This document shows positions 36,025-44,749 of a stretch of 64,000 bases of DNA, piece by piece. The DNA lies in the NCBI RefSeq assembly GCF_003149535.1, contig NZ_QGDB01000004.1:2501-66500 (forward strand), in the 5' to 3' direction. The notes under the pieces are model-generated. The model was not told the DNA's origin. It searched no databases and saw only the letters and a list, made by a program, of their open reading frames with translations. Every line of letters begins with the position of its first letter. Position 1 is the stretch's first letter. Made by a program: the position numbers and the translations under genes. Source of the stretch: Falsochrobactrum shanghaiense. GTDB taxonomy: Bacteria > Pseudomonadota > Alphaproteobacteria > Rhizobiales > Rhizobiaceae.

Positions 36025-36963
36025 ATGGCGAATTTAGAGCAAAACCGTAAGAATGATGTCCTTGCAGAAAACCTGCTGCGGGCAGCCGGGCTTTCCGGCG
36101 ACGACCTGAAGTCGCTGGCCCATGTCTTCAAGGATGCATCGGCTCATTTTTGCGAGCGGCTCAAACATGGCTGCGCGGCGGCATTCGACGTCGAGGCCGG
36201 CGCGGTTGAAAGTGCAGACGACCACGCATTCCAGACAGTTCTCGAACAGGCTGCGATCATCGCGCCGCTCAAGGCCGAACGCTGGGGATGTGCTCTTTAT
36301 CTGACCGCAGACGCAACGCTGGTCTTTTCTGTGATCGAAGCCATGTTCGGCGCACAGGGAAATCTTGGAAGCGTCGATACGGAACGGCCTTTCGGCATGC
36401 TTGAACGCAAGGTTTCAGCGCTTCTGGCCTCCAATCTTGCCCATGCACTGGATCAGGCATTCACCGGCGGCGGACAGGCGCTGTTCACGCCAGATGAATG
36501 TGCCGACATGGCCGATTTCGACACGGAATCCTTCGAGCGCTCGCGGCTTTTCATCTGCCGGATCAATGTAATGGCGGCAGGCAAGACGGGTGCTGTCCAC
36601 CTCCTTTTGCCGCGCAGCAGCCACAAGCCCATGCAGGACGCCGTTGCGGCATTCCTGCGCCGCCCGATGAATCAAACCGATCCGGCCTGGACGAAGAAGC
36701 TGCGTCAGGAAGTGAGCCGCGCCCGCATCGAGCTCGAAGGCTTCATCCAGCAGGGCACGATGACACTGGAAGCCCTGTCCAGACTGGAAGTGGGGCAAGT
36801 ACTTACGCTGCCCGTCGATGCGATGGATCAGGTTCGCCTTCGTGCAGGCCAACAGCAGCTTTTCAAATGCACGCTCGGCAAATCGGGCATCCATTTTACC
36901 GTCAAGGTCGGCGATCCGGTCAATCAGGAAGAGGATTTTATCGATGAGCTTGTTGCTGGCTAA
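36025..36963 (+). CDS. fliM: Flagellar switch protein FliM
   Basis: 312 residues. The middle domain (about 35-225) resembles the CheC-like FliM core, and the C-terminal SpoA domain (about 240-310, TLEALSRLEVGQVLTLPVD) binds FliN. The canonical N-terminal CheY-binding stretch (LSQxEIDAL type) is not seen, which fits a window without che genes, though rhizobial FliM is divergent there anyway. The ATG one base after the motA stop is used. It overlaps the next orf by 20 bases. Confidence 0.88.
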   Translation: MANLEQNRKNDVLAENLLRAAGLSGDDLKSLAHVFKDASAHFCERLKHGCAAAFDVEAGAVESADDHAFQTVLEQAAIIAPLKAERWGCALYLTADATLVFSVIEAMFGAQGNLGSVDTERPFGMLERKVSALLASNLAHALDQAFTGGGQALFTPDECADMADFDTESFERSRLFICRINVMAAGKTGAVHLLLPRSSHKPMQDAVAAFLRRPMNQTDPAWTKKLRQEVSRARIELEGFIQQGTMTLEALSRLEVGQVLTLPVDAMDQVRLRAGQQQLFKCTLGKSGIHFTVKVGDPVNQEEDFIDELVAG

Positions 36964-37405
36964 TGTTCTTTCCACGTTGATGGCCCTCGCCTCGCTTGGC
37001 GCGCTGGTGGTGGTGGGCCGCAAGGCCAATGAGACGATCAGGCTTGGCAAGGTTCTGACGCTGCGCGTTGCCGCCGCTTCCAACGGGCTGGAACGGGTGG
37101 TCAAGGCGCTGCAAAGCGAGCGTACCGACCTTTCTGACGAAACCATCAGGCTGGAAGCGCGTCTGGCTGAAACCGCGCGCGTCAGGCGCGAGGTGGATGA
37201 GGCAGTCGAAGAACTGAACCGTCTGCGCAAGGCGCTGACGCGCGATATGCGTCAGGCGCGCAACATCACGGAAAGCACGGTTCATATCGCCAATAATACG
37301 CTCGCTCTCAGCAAAGAGCCCTTGCCACAGGAAAAAAGCGCCTTGCCGGTCTTTGTGCGCCGGACCGTCAAGAAGGCAAATGTTGAAATGGCAGGGCAGG
37401 CATGA
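36944..37405 (+). CDS. Membrane-anchored coiled-coil protein between fliM and fliN (DUF6468-like)
   Basis: 153 residues. One N-terminal membrane helix (about 1-25) is followed by a long charged helix (about 30-118, with LARLAE-like RLEARLAETARVRREVDEAVEELNRL) and a short Pro-rich, basic tail. I believe it belongs to DUF6468, found between fliM and fliN in alphaproteobacteria and linked to flagellar positioning in Caulobacter, but this is from memory. It overlaps fliM by 20 bases and fliN by 4, so it is made with the switch. Confidence 0.7.
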   Translation: MSLLLANVLSTLMALASLGALVVVGRKANETIRLGKVLTLRVAAASNGLERVVKALQSERTDLSDETIRLEARLAETARVRREVDEAVEELNRLRKALTRDMRQARNITESTVHIANNTLALSKEPLPQEKSALPVFVRRTVKKANVEMAGQA

Positions 37406-37749
37406 GCGCCGAAAACGAGGATAATGACATGCAGCATGAGCTGGACGAAGCCATCGAAGAACTGCGCGAAGAGCAGCCGCGCAGTGCACCGAAAGGAGCT
37501 TCAAAACCCAATCTCGAACTCATCATGGGCATTCCGGTCGATGTGCAGGTCGTGCTCGGCGGCACGACCATGCCGGTGGCCAACCTGATGAAACTGGGCC
37601 GCGGTGCTGTCATCACGCTCGACAAACAGATCGGCGATCCCGTCGACATCGTCGTCAATGGACGGGTGATCGCGCGCGGCGAAGTAATCGTTCTCGAAGA
37701 CGATTCCTCGCGCTTTGGCGTCAGCCTCACCGAAATTATCGGCAAGTAA
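37402..37749 (+). CDS. fliN: Flagellar switch protein FliN
   Basis: 115 residues. An acidic N-terminal helix (about 5-25) precedes the SpoA/FliN domain (about 38-113): LIMGIPVDVQVVLGGTTMPVANLMKLGRGAVITLDK, then NGRVIARGEVIVLEDDSSRFGVSLTEI. It forms the base of the C ring with FliM. It overlaps the preceding orf by 4 bases and precedes fliG by 10. Confidence 0.94.
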   Translation: MSAENEDNDMQHELDEAIEELREEQPRSAPKGASKPNLELIMGIPVDVQVVLGGTTMPVANLMKLGRGAVITLDKQIGDPVDIVVNGRVIARGEVIVLEDDSSRFGVSLTEIIGK

Positions 37750-37759
37750 CGGAGCCGAC

Positions 37760-38809
37760 ATGACGGACAGCGCGCAGCAAACCCTCCCTGACGACAATAA
37801 TTCCGACGAACTGATCGATACGCTCACCGGCCCGCAGAAGGCGGCTGCGATCCTCGTCGCCATAGGCCGTCCATCTGCCGCGCGTCTTCTCAAGCATTTC
37901 AACTCGGACGATTTGCGCAAGCTTGCCGGTCATGCGCGCACGCTGGAGCCCATTTCGCCGCTCGATTTCGAGCAACTCGTCAAACAGTTCGAGGATTCCT
38001 TCGCTGAAGGCGCGCCTGTTTCGGAAGCTGCCCAGCGTTTCGAGGGCCTGCTGCGCGAAGCGCTGCCGCAGGATGAAGCAGATGCGGTATTTGAAGAGCG
38101 CATCCAGCCGCAACTGGTACAGGAATCGGTCTGGGTGCAGATTGCCCGCCTGCCTGTCGATAGCCTGCAAGCCTATCTCGCCGACCAGCATCCACAGATC
38201 ATTGCCTTTATCGTCTCCAAACTGCCTTCCGATCTCGCCGCGCGCATTTTCGTGGTATTGCCGCCTCAATTGCGCAGCGCGGTCGTCCAGCGCTCGCTGC
38301 ATATCGGAAATGTCGCCCCGGTCGCAGCCGAACTTCTGGAAGATGTATTGCGGCGCGATCTGCTTGGACGCAGCGATGCGGGTCCGGTCAAGGCGCATCA
38401 CAGCCAGATCGCCAATATTTTCAACCAGCTCGACAAGCACGAGATGGAAGAACTCATGGGCAGTCTTCAGGATCTCAACCGCGACGACATTGCGCGCATC
38501 AAGGCCAAGCTCTTCACGTTCGAGGATATTGGGCGGCTGTCCCAGCGCGCGCGACTGTTGCTTTTTGATGAAGTACAGACCGAACAGATCGCAACCGCCT
38601 TGCGCAGTGCCGATGCAACATTACAGGAAATGGTGCTCGCGTCGCTTTCGACACGTGGACGGCGTATGGTCGAAAGCGAACTTGGCGCTGAACAGGGCAA
38701 CATCACCAGCCAGAACATCACGGACGCTCGCCGCGCCATCGCCCGCATTGCCATCGACCTTGCGGAACGCGGCATTATCAGCCTCGATGCAGGCGAAGCT
38801 TCCAGCTAG
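37760..38809 (+). CDS. fliG: Flagellar switch protein FliG
   Basis: 349 residues with all three FliG parts: N-terminal FliF-binding (GPQKAAAILVAIGRPSAARLLKHF), middle ARM-like (HPQIIAFIVSKLPSDLAARIFVVLP) and C-terminal torque domain with the charged helix (FTFEDIGRLSQRARLLLFDEV). It meets MotA to generate torque. The ATG at 37760 after ACGGAG is used. The gene is intact. Confidence 0.94.
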   Translation: MTDSAQQTLPDDNNSDELIDTLTGPQKAAAILVAIGRPSAARLLKHFNSDDLRKLAGHARTLEPISPLDFEQLVKQFEDSFAEGAPVSEAAQRFEGLLREALPQDEADAVFEERIQPQLVQESVWVQIARLPVDSLQAYLADQHPQIIAFIVSKLPSDLAARIFVVLPPQLRSAVVQRSLHIGNVAPVAAELLEDVLRRDLLGRSDAGPVKAHHSQIANIFNQLDKHEMEELMGSLQDLNRDDIARIKAKLFTFEDIGRLSQRARLLLFDEVQTEQIATALRSADATLQEMVLASLSTRGRRMVESELGAEQGNITSQNITDARRAIARIAIDLAERGIISLDAGEASS

Positions 38810-38823
38810 GTTGTCGGTGAAGC

Positions 38824-39894
38824 ATGTCCGATGATGCTGACAAAGAGAGCAAAACAGAAGACGCGACCGAGAAGAAGATCAGCGATGCTCTCGACAAGGG
38901 CAATATGCCCTTCTCCCGTGAAGCGCCGATTCTGGCCGGTGTTGTCTCTTTTCTGGTCATAGCCGTTTTTGCCGCAGCACCTTCGGCAAGCAGGCTCGCG
39001 GTTTTTCTGCGCGAACTGATCGACCGACCGGAAGACTGGCTGCTCAACAGCGCCGAGGATGCCAGCCGGCTGTTCGGCGTGCTGGCATTAGCAGTGGGCG
39101 CGGCACTGGTGCCGATCTTCATCATCATTCCGCTTGCGGGTATTGCGGCTTCGGTCTTGCAAAATGCACCGCGCATCGTCGGCGAACGCATCCGGCCGCA
39201 AGCCTCGCGCATATCACCCTTAAAAGGCTGGCAGCGCATATTCGGCCGCGCCGGTCAGGTCGAATTCCTCAAATCGCTCGCGAAATTCATTGCCGCCAGC
39301 ATCATCGTGTTTTTCGTATTTTTTCGGGGCAACAGCCTTTTCACCGACGCCATCTCGACCGACCCAAGCGCCCTGCCCGAATTCCTGCGCGAAAACATGG
39401 TCCGGCTTCTGGTCGCCAATGTGCTTGCCATCGCGGTCATTGCCGGGTTCGACCTTGTATGGTCGCGTTTCCACTGGCGACAGGAATTGCGCATGACCAA
39501 GCAGGAAATAAAGGACGAACACAAGCAGTCCGAAGGCGACCCGCTGGTGAAGGCGCGCCTGCGCTCGCTCGGGCGCGATCGCGCCCGCAGGCGCATGATC
39601 GCAGCCGTACCGACCGCGACGCTCATCGTCGCAAATCCGACACATTTTTCCGTGGCACTACGCTATCGACCCAATAAAGACGCGGCTCCAATAGTAGTTG
39701 CAAAAGGACAGGATTTGATCGCTCTCAAAATAAAAGAAATCGCCGCTGCCAATTCGATTCCAATCTTCGAAGACGTACAATTGGCGCGTGCGCTCTATAA
39801 GCAAGTGAATGTCGACCAGATGATCGCACCGGAATTCTATCAGGCCGTCGCAGAACTTATCCGCGTCATCAATTCACGGCATTCGTCACATTGA
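38824..39894 (+). CDS. flhB: Flagellar export switch protein FlhB
   Basis: 356 residues. Four membrane helices in the first ~210 residues precede the cytoplasmic domain. The self-cleavage site NPTH is at N271-H274 in VANPTHFSVALRYRP, the right place for the rod/hook-to-filament switch with FliK. The N-terminus DKESKTEDATEKKI is typical. It ends the motA-to-flhB run, 14 bases after fliG. Confidence 0.95.
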   Translation: MSDDADKESKTEDATEKKISDALDKGNMPFSREAPILAGVVSFLVIAVFAAAPSASRLAVFLRELIDRPEDWLLNSAEDASRLFGVLALAVGAALVPIFIIIPLAGIAASVLQNAPRIVGERIRPQASRISPLKGWQRIFGRAGQVEFLKSLAKFIAASIIVFFVFFRGNSLFTDAISTDPSALPEFLRENMVRLLVANVLAIAVIAGFDLVWSRFHWRQELRMTKQEIKDEHKQSEGDPLVKARLRSLGRDRARRRMIAAVPTATLIVANPTHFSVALRYRPNKDAAPIVVAKGQDLIALKIKEIAAANSIPIFEDVQLARALYKQVNVDQMIAPEFYQAVAELIRVINSRHSSH

Positions 39895-39964
39895 TAGATT
39901 TTACAGTCGTTTTGATCTATTCTGAAATATTATTATCCTGTTCTTCCGGATCGGCGGTGACACG

Positions 39965-40393
39965 ATGAAGAGCCTGCAATTTTCGAACGAACGAGAGGCG
40001 ATCATTGCCGAGAATATACGCGAAGTCGCGACCGATCTCCGGCTCGTCGACCCTGCCGATTATATCGCCTTCATCCGCTGCGAACTTTTCGCCAATATTG
40101 CCGACATCGTCAGTTCCGCCACAGAACTGCACTTTTTCCCCGGCACACTGGAATTCGGGCACGGCGGCGATTTTCACTGCGACTGGCACACCCTGCCATC
40201 CATCGTCCTCGACATGGAATTTCGCAACAAGGGCGTTTACGCCTATTTCCGTCTCACGCTCGGCGACAAAACGGCAGGGGTGGAGCTAAACCACATCGTT
40301 TTCGAAAATGCCGACGAAGACCCGGCAAAGAATACCGCCCGGCTTGTTGACGCTTTCAACGATGCCCGGCTGCCCCTGCGCAAGATCGCATAG
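39965..40393 (+). CDS. Conserved hypothetical protein between flhB and vjbR
   Basis: 142 residues, soluble, no signal peptide or membrane helix. A helical first half (EREAIIAENIREVATDL; YIAFIRCELFANIADIV) leads to a beta-rich second half (ELHFFPGTLEFGHGGDFHCDW). No known domain is recognised. It starts 71 bases after flhB and is convergent with vjbR, 43 bases away. A GCCGGA/TCCGGC hairpin (40403-40425) just beyond its stop may end transcription from either side. Confidence 0.7.
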   Translation: MKSLQFSNEREAIIAENIREVATDLRLVDPADYIAFIRCELFANIADIVSSATELHFFPGTLEFGHGGDFHCDWHTLPSIVLDMEFRNKGVYAYFRLTLGDKTAGVELNHIVFENADEDPAKNTARLVDAFNDARLPLRKIA

Positions 40394-40436
40394 GCTGTGC
40401 CTGCCGGAAGCGGAAGGCATCCGGCGGGATTGGCAA

Positions 40437-41219
40437 TTACATAAGATGCTGGACTTCGGGCATATCGATAATGCCAAGCGAAAGCGCCGTCGCCACTGCG
40501 GATGTGCGATTGGAGCAGTTGAGTTTGATCTTGGCGTTCTGGAGATAGGTTACGACGGTCCAGCGGGCGATGCTCAGGATTTCGGCGATCTCCCCGTCTG
40601 TCTTGCCATTGGCTGCCCAGCGCAGGCAATCGATCTCGCGCGGTGTCAGAAGGGATGCGACGGCGCTCGAATCCTTGCAGCCGCACAGCGTCCCGTGAAT
40701 GAGGCCGGATATGCTCAGCAGGCGGGGACGCAGCCTGGCGATGAACTGCTCGCGGTCTTCATTCTCGGCGACTTCGAAGCTGAACAGGGTGCAGCCCGGC
40801 ACGGCTTTCGAATTGCGCGCCGATACGCCGACAAAAAGATTACCCAGGCCGTGTTTTTCGGCATCCTGCAACAGTTCCGCGATTGCGGGGCATTGTTTGG
40901 CATCTTCGCCAAGATCACGCACGATACTGCCGGAATCGCTGCGAAAATAGGGGGTGTCTTCTTGAAAGATCGGGTCAACGACAAAATAGTTCTTATGCGC
41001 GTAGCGGGTCGCCCAATTGGTGGGCGCCGTCATGACCACAGTCAGATCGGAGGAACCTGCTTTCGTGCATTCACCCACACGTCCGCGAAAAGCATGCAAG
41101 ATATGGCGGCAGCCGATTTCATCACGAATACGGGTCAGGAGCGCCAGCGTATCGCCCTGAAAGGCGGTTCCGAAGAAAGTTTTCTTGAAATTTGGAAAAT
41201 GGATCAGATCAAGACTCAT
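40437..41219 (-). CDS. vjbR: LuxR-type quorum-sensing regulator VjbR
   Basis: 260 residues: an autoinducer-binding domain (about 20-175) with conserved W69, Y73 and D82-P83 in [18 protein letters not shown], and a LuxR helix-turn-helix (about 190-255, [25 protein letters not shown]). VjbR in Brucella activates the virB type IV secretion and flagellar genes and is antagonised by C12-homoserine lactone. No luxI gene is in the window. The ATG at 41219 is chosen over a frame that extends 29 residues upstream. Its 641-base upstream gap carries repeated TCACAT motifs. Confidence 0.9.
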   Translation of the reverse strand: MSLDLIHFPNFKKTFFGTAFQGDTLALLTRIRDEIGCRHILHAFRGRVGECTKAGSSDLTVVMTAPTNWATRYAHKNYFVVDPIFQEDTPYFRSDSGSIVRDLGEDAKQCPAIAELLQDAEKHGLGNLFVGVSARNSKAVPGCTLFSFEVAENEDREQFIARLRPRLLSISGLIHGTLCGCKDSSAVASLLTPREIDCLRWAANGKTDGEIAEILSIARWTVVTYLQNAKIKLNCSNRTSAVATALSLGIIDMPEVQHLM

Positions 41220-41314
41220 TAGAGCAATATCCTTAATAATAAAGTCAGGTGGACCCTGCTTCGTGCCGAAAAAACAGCAGCGAATCGACTTCCATCCGGC
41301 TTTCAATCGTTTTT

Positions 41315-41428
41315 AAGTCACATAAAAAATGGGTACTCTGACAACCCGCAATTAATTGATCGCGGCGACTTACACACAAAAACAGCACGAAATGTGACTT
41401 TTCAAAGAAAAACTCAACGGGAATGTGA
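41315..41428. promoter_or_regulatory. Repeated TCACAT/ATGTGA motifs upstream of vjbR
   Basis: AAGTCACAT (41315-41323) and ATGTGACTT (41392-41400) are inverted copies 68 bases apart, and a further ATGTGA lies at 41423-41428, all in the vjbR side of the 641-base gap to the ABC operon (41220-41860). The gap also has GTTGTTC/GAACAAC around 7 bases (41463-41483) and an AGGGGAG ribosome site before the ABC gene. No convincing gene lies in it. Confidence 0.4.
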
Positions 41429-41860
41429 AATTGAGCGGTTTATGCCCACTGCTGCAAGGCCAGTTGTTCCCTTTAAGAACAACTCACCGCTTCTTCCTTT
41501 AAATTGAAACAAAATCATTCACCGATTCTGTCTCCGAGATTCTCCCGGACCTGAAATGAGTGTCGGGCAAGTGATCAAGAACGCTTTAGTTTCAGCCTGA
41601 CGATCGCCCTGCCGCCACACGATTGCGTACTGTCGCATTGTGACAAGGCGATAATCGCAGTCATATTCACTGTCACAAAATACAAATCCCGTAAACGGAT
41701 TAATTGCTAAGCTACTGAAAACGTGGTTCACTTCGCGGTGGCGTCATTTATGACAGCGCAGAACTGTCATCCATTCGTCATTGACGGTCGCTAACGGGAA
41801 CAGACGGACACCGGAATCGGCCGGAGACGTTCGTCCGACTTAAAACAGGGGAGTCAAACA

Positions 41861-42964
41861 ATGCTCACTCATACTGCGCGACTGCTGTCTCTATCGACCG
41901 CAATCGCCCTCGCAAGCGTTTCCATTGCTTCCGCGGAACCCTCAGCCGAACTCATCGCGGCGGCTAAAGCGGAAGGCGAACTGACCACGATCGCTCTGCC
42001 GCACGACTGGTGCGGCTATGGCGAAATCATCCAGAGCTTCAAGGACAAATACGGCCTGAAGGTGAATGAGCTGAACCCTGATGCGGGTTCGGGCGATGAA
42101 ATTGAGGCCATCAAGGCCAATAAGGATAATAAAGGCCCGCAGGCGCCTGACGTCATCGACGTGGGCTTCGCCTTCGGCACATCCGCTCAGAAGGAAGGGC
42201 TGGTTCAGCCTTACAAGGTTTCGACCTGGGACGAAATTCCCGATAGCGCCAAGGATGCGGACGGCCATTGGTATGGCGACTATTACGGCGTTCTGGCATT
42301 TGAAGTGAACAAGGACATCGTCAAGGATATTCCGCAGGATTGGGAAGATCTTCTCAAGAGCGATTACGCCAATGCAGTGGCGCTGGCAGGCGATCCGCGC
42401 GTATCGGCGCAGGCCATTCTGAGCGTCCATGCGGCTGGCATTGCCCGCGGCGGTGAGCCGGGCGCGGATGCAGCGAAGAAGGGCCTTGAATTCTACAAGG
42501 AACTCAATGCCAACGGCAATTTCGTACCGGTCATCGGCAAGGCCGCATCGCTGGCGCAGGGCTCAACCCCGATCGTCATTCGCTGGGACTATAATTCCCT
42601 TGCCGACCGCGATACGCTCAATGGCAATCCGGAAGTCGAGACCGTCATCCCGAAGACGGGCGTGTTCGCTGGCGTCTACGTGCAGGCGATCAGTGCTTAC
42701 GCCCCGCATCCAAACGCTGCCAAGCTCTGGATGGAGCATCTTTATTCGGATGAAGGCCAGTTGGGCTACCTGAAAGGCTATTGCCACCCGATCCGCTTCA
42801 ACGCGATGGCGAAGGCCGGCAAGATTCCGCAGGATCTGCTCGACAAGCTGCCTCCGGCTGAAGCCTATGAAAAGGCGATCTTCCCGACGCTTGAACAGAT
42901 CGAAGCCGCACAGGAAGAGATCACCAAGAATTGGGATAGCGTCGTCGGCGCAAACGTCCAATAA
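41861..42964 (+). CDS. ABC transporter, periplasmic solute-binding protein (substrate unknown)
   Basis: 367 residues with a clear signal peptide (about 1-25, ending SIASA). The mature part is a type II binding protein of the spermidine/iron(III)/phosphonate group: KAEGELTTIALPHDWCGYGEII at the start, then DVGFAFGTSAQKEGL and KLWMEHLYSDEGQLGYLKGYCHP. The family does not fix the substrate; iron, polyamines and phosphorus compounds are all possible. It leads a four-gene operon and has AGGGGAG before the ATG. Confidence 0.85.
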   Translation: MLTHTARLLSLSTAIALASVSIASAEPSAELIAAAKAEGELTTIALPHDWCGYGEIIQSFKDKYGLKVNELNPDAGSGDEIEAIKANKDNKGPQAPDVIDVGFAFGTSAQKEGLVQPYKVSTWDEIPDSAKDADGHWYGDYYGVLAFEVNKDIVKDIPQDWEDLLKSDYANAVALAGDPRVSAQAILSVHAAGIARGGEPGADAAKKGLEFYKELNANGNFVPVIGKAASLAQGSTPIVIRWDYNSLADRDTLNGNPEVETVIPKTGVFAGVYVQAISAYAPHPNAAKLWMEHLYSDEGQLGYLKGYCHPIRFNAMAKAGKIPQDLLDKLPPAEAYEKAIFPTLEQIEAAQEEITKNWDSVVGANVQ

Positions 42965-43053
42965 GCGTTTGACCTGACATCCCTGTTTGGGCCTGCGGCG
43001 ACCAGAAACGGTCGTCGCGGTTCCTGTTCAAGCCAATTGCTGAAGAAAAACGT

Positions 43054-43947
43054 ATGAATTCACCAACAGACACAGCTGCGCCAGACAGCGGGATGCGCAA
43101 ACGCAGATTGCCGCTATCCTGGCTTGGTGTTGCTCCGTTTTTTCTATTCGCGATTCTTTTTCTTCTATGGCCGACCATGTATCTCGTCGTCGGCGCATTT
43201 CAGGATTCATCTGGCAATTTCACACTCCAGAACATCCACGACCTGTTCCAGCCGCAGATTCTGAGCGCTTACTGGGTTTCGATCAAGGTAAGCTTTGCCT
43301 CCGCCGTTGGCGGCGCAATCATCGGCTTTTTTCTGGCGTGGTCCGTGGTGCTCGGCAATCTCCCGCGCTGGCTGCGCCCCACGGTGCTGACCTTTTCCGG
43401 GGTGGCTTCGAACTTTGCCGGCGTTCCGCTGGCTTTTGCCTTTCTGGCCACTCTGGGCCGCACTGGCTTTGTCACGATCTTGCTGCGCGACTGGTTCGAC
43501 TTCAATCTCTATTCAACTGGCTTCAACCTGCTCAGCTTCTTCGGGCTGACGATCACCTATCTGTTTTTCCAGATACCGCTGATGGTGCTGATCCTCACGC
43601 CCGCGCTCGACGGCCTTAAAAAAGAATGGCGGGAAGCCTCTTCCATTCTGGGCGCGACCACCCTGCAATATTGGCGCATGGTGGCTTTCCCGATCCTCTG
43701 GCCAAGCCTGCTGGGTACTACCCTGCTTCTTTTTGCCAATTCATTTGGCGCTGTCGCCACGGCCTATGCGCTGACCGGCTCCTCGCTCAATATTGTGCCG
43801 ATCCTGCTTTATGCGCAGATTCGCGGCGATGTCCTGCATAACCAGAACCTCGGCTATGCCCTGGCACTGGGCATGATCGTCATCACCGGCCTGTCCAATT
43901 TTATCTATATCTGGCTGCGTGCACGCGCCGAAAGGTGGCAGCAATGA
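43054..43947 (+). CDS. ABC transporter permease 1
   Basis: 297-residue permease of the binding-protein-dependent (MetI/PotB) type with about six helices. The coupling (EAA-type) loop reads EWREASSILGATTLQYWRMVAFPI. It pairs with the second permease, whose start overlaps its stop by 4 bases (ATGA). It follows the binding protein by 89 bases. Confidence 0.9.
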   Translation: MNSPTDTAAPDSGMRKRRLPLSWLGVAPFFLFAILFLLWPTMYLVVGAFQDSSGNFTLQNIHDLFQPQILSAYWVSIKVSFASAVGGAIIGFFLAWSVVLGNLPRWLRPTVLTFSGVASNFAGVPLAFAFLATLGRTGFVTILLRDWFDFNLYSTGFNLLSFFGLTITYLFFQIPLMVLILTPALDGLKKEWREASSILGATTLQYWRMVAFPILWPSLLGTTLLLFANSFGAVATAYALTGSSLNIVPILLYAQIRGDVLHNQNLGYALALGMIVITGLSNFIYIWLRARAERWQQ

Positions 43948-44744
43948 TAAAGGGCCTAACCGCGCAAAAGATCGGCGCCTGGATCGCATTCCTGATCGGC
44001 GCGATTTATTTCATTGTACCGCTGATCGGCACTTTCGAGTTTTCGCTGCGCATGCGGCGCGGAGAATATTCCTTTGACGCCTATCGGGTGGTCTTCAGCG
44101 ATCCCAATTTTCAGGCAACCTTCGGCTATTCGATCATTCTGGGCTTTCTGACTATCATATTCGGCGTTCTTCTGGTCGTCCCGACCGCTTACTGGGTTCG
44201 CCTGCGCCTGCCCCGTCTGCGGCCCGTCATCGAATTCATCACGCTGATGCCGCTGGTCATCCCGGCCATCGTGATCGTGTTTGGCTATTTGCGGATTTAT
44301 AATTCGTCATCATGGCTGCCGTTTACCTCTTCGACACGGGCGACAGACCTCCTGCTGATGTTCGGCTATGTGACATTGTCGCTGCCCTATATGTATCGCG
44401 CTATCGATACGGCCATGCGCACCATTGATGTCCGCACCCTGACGGAAGCAGCGCAAAGTCTTGGCGCAAACTGGGCCACCATCATGTTTCGGGTGATTTT
44501 CCCAAATGTAATGTCAGGCGTCATGAGCGGCGCATTCATCACTTTCGCCATTGTCATGGGTGAATTCACCCTCGCATCCTTGCTCAATCGGCCGGCTTTC
44601 GGGCCCTATCTTCAGCTCATCGGCGCAAATCGCGCTTATGAACCGTCCGCGCTGGCGATCATCGCCTTTGGCATAACATGGCTGAGCATCATCATGTTGC
44701 AGCTTTTCTCGCGTCTCAATAAATTCAAGATAGTGGCCGGGTAA
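43944..44744 (+). CDS. ABC transporter permease 2
   Basis: 266-residue permease of the PotC type. The coupling loop reads TLTEAAQSLGANWATIMFRVIFPN. The ATG at 43944 overlaps the stop of permease 1. Hydrophobic helices begin at about residue 10 (IGAWIAFLIGAIYFIVPLIG). It precedes the ATPase by 5 bases. Confidence 0.9.
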   Translation: MIKGLTAQKIGAWIAFLIGAIYFIVPLIGTFEFSLRMRRGEYSFDAYRVVFSDPNFQATFGYSIILGFLTIIFGVLLVVPTAYWVRLRLPRLRPVIEFITLMPLVIPAIVIVFGYLRIYNSSSWLPFTSSTRATDLLLMFGYVTLSLPYMYRAIDTAMRTIDVRTLTEAAQSLGANWATIMFRVIFPNVMSGVMSGAFITFAIVMGEFTLASLLNRPAFGPYLQLIGANRAYEPSALAIIAFGITWLSIIMLQLFSRLNKFKIVAG

Positions 44745-44749
44745 GATTC

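Noticed and set aside
35118..36131. 337-residue frame opposite motA
   Set aside because: Antisense to a well-supported gene, His/Asp-rich as expected from mirrored codons.
41519..41731. 70-residue open frame upstream of the ABC operon
   Set aside because: No ribosome site, no family likeness, odd composition, and it fills a regulatory gap; treated as chance.
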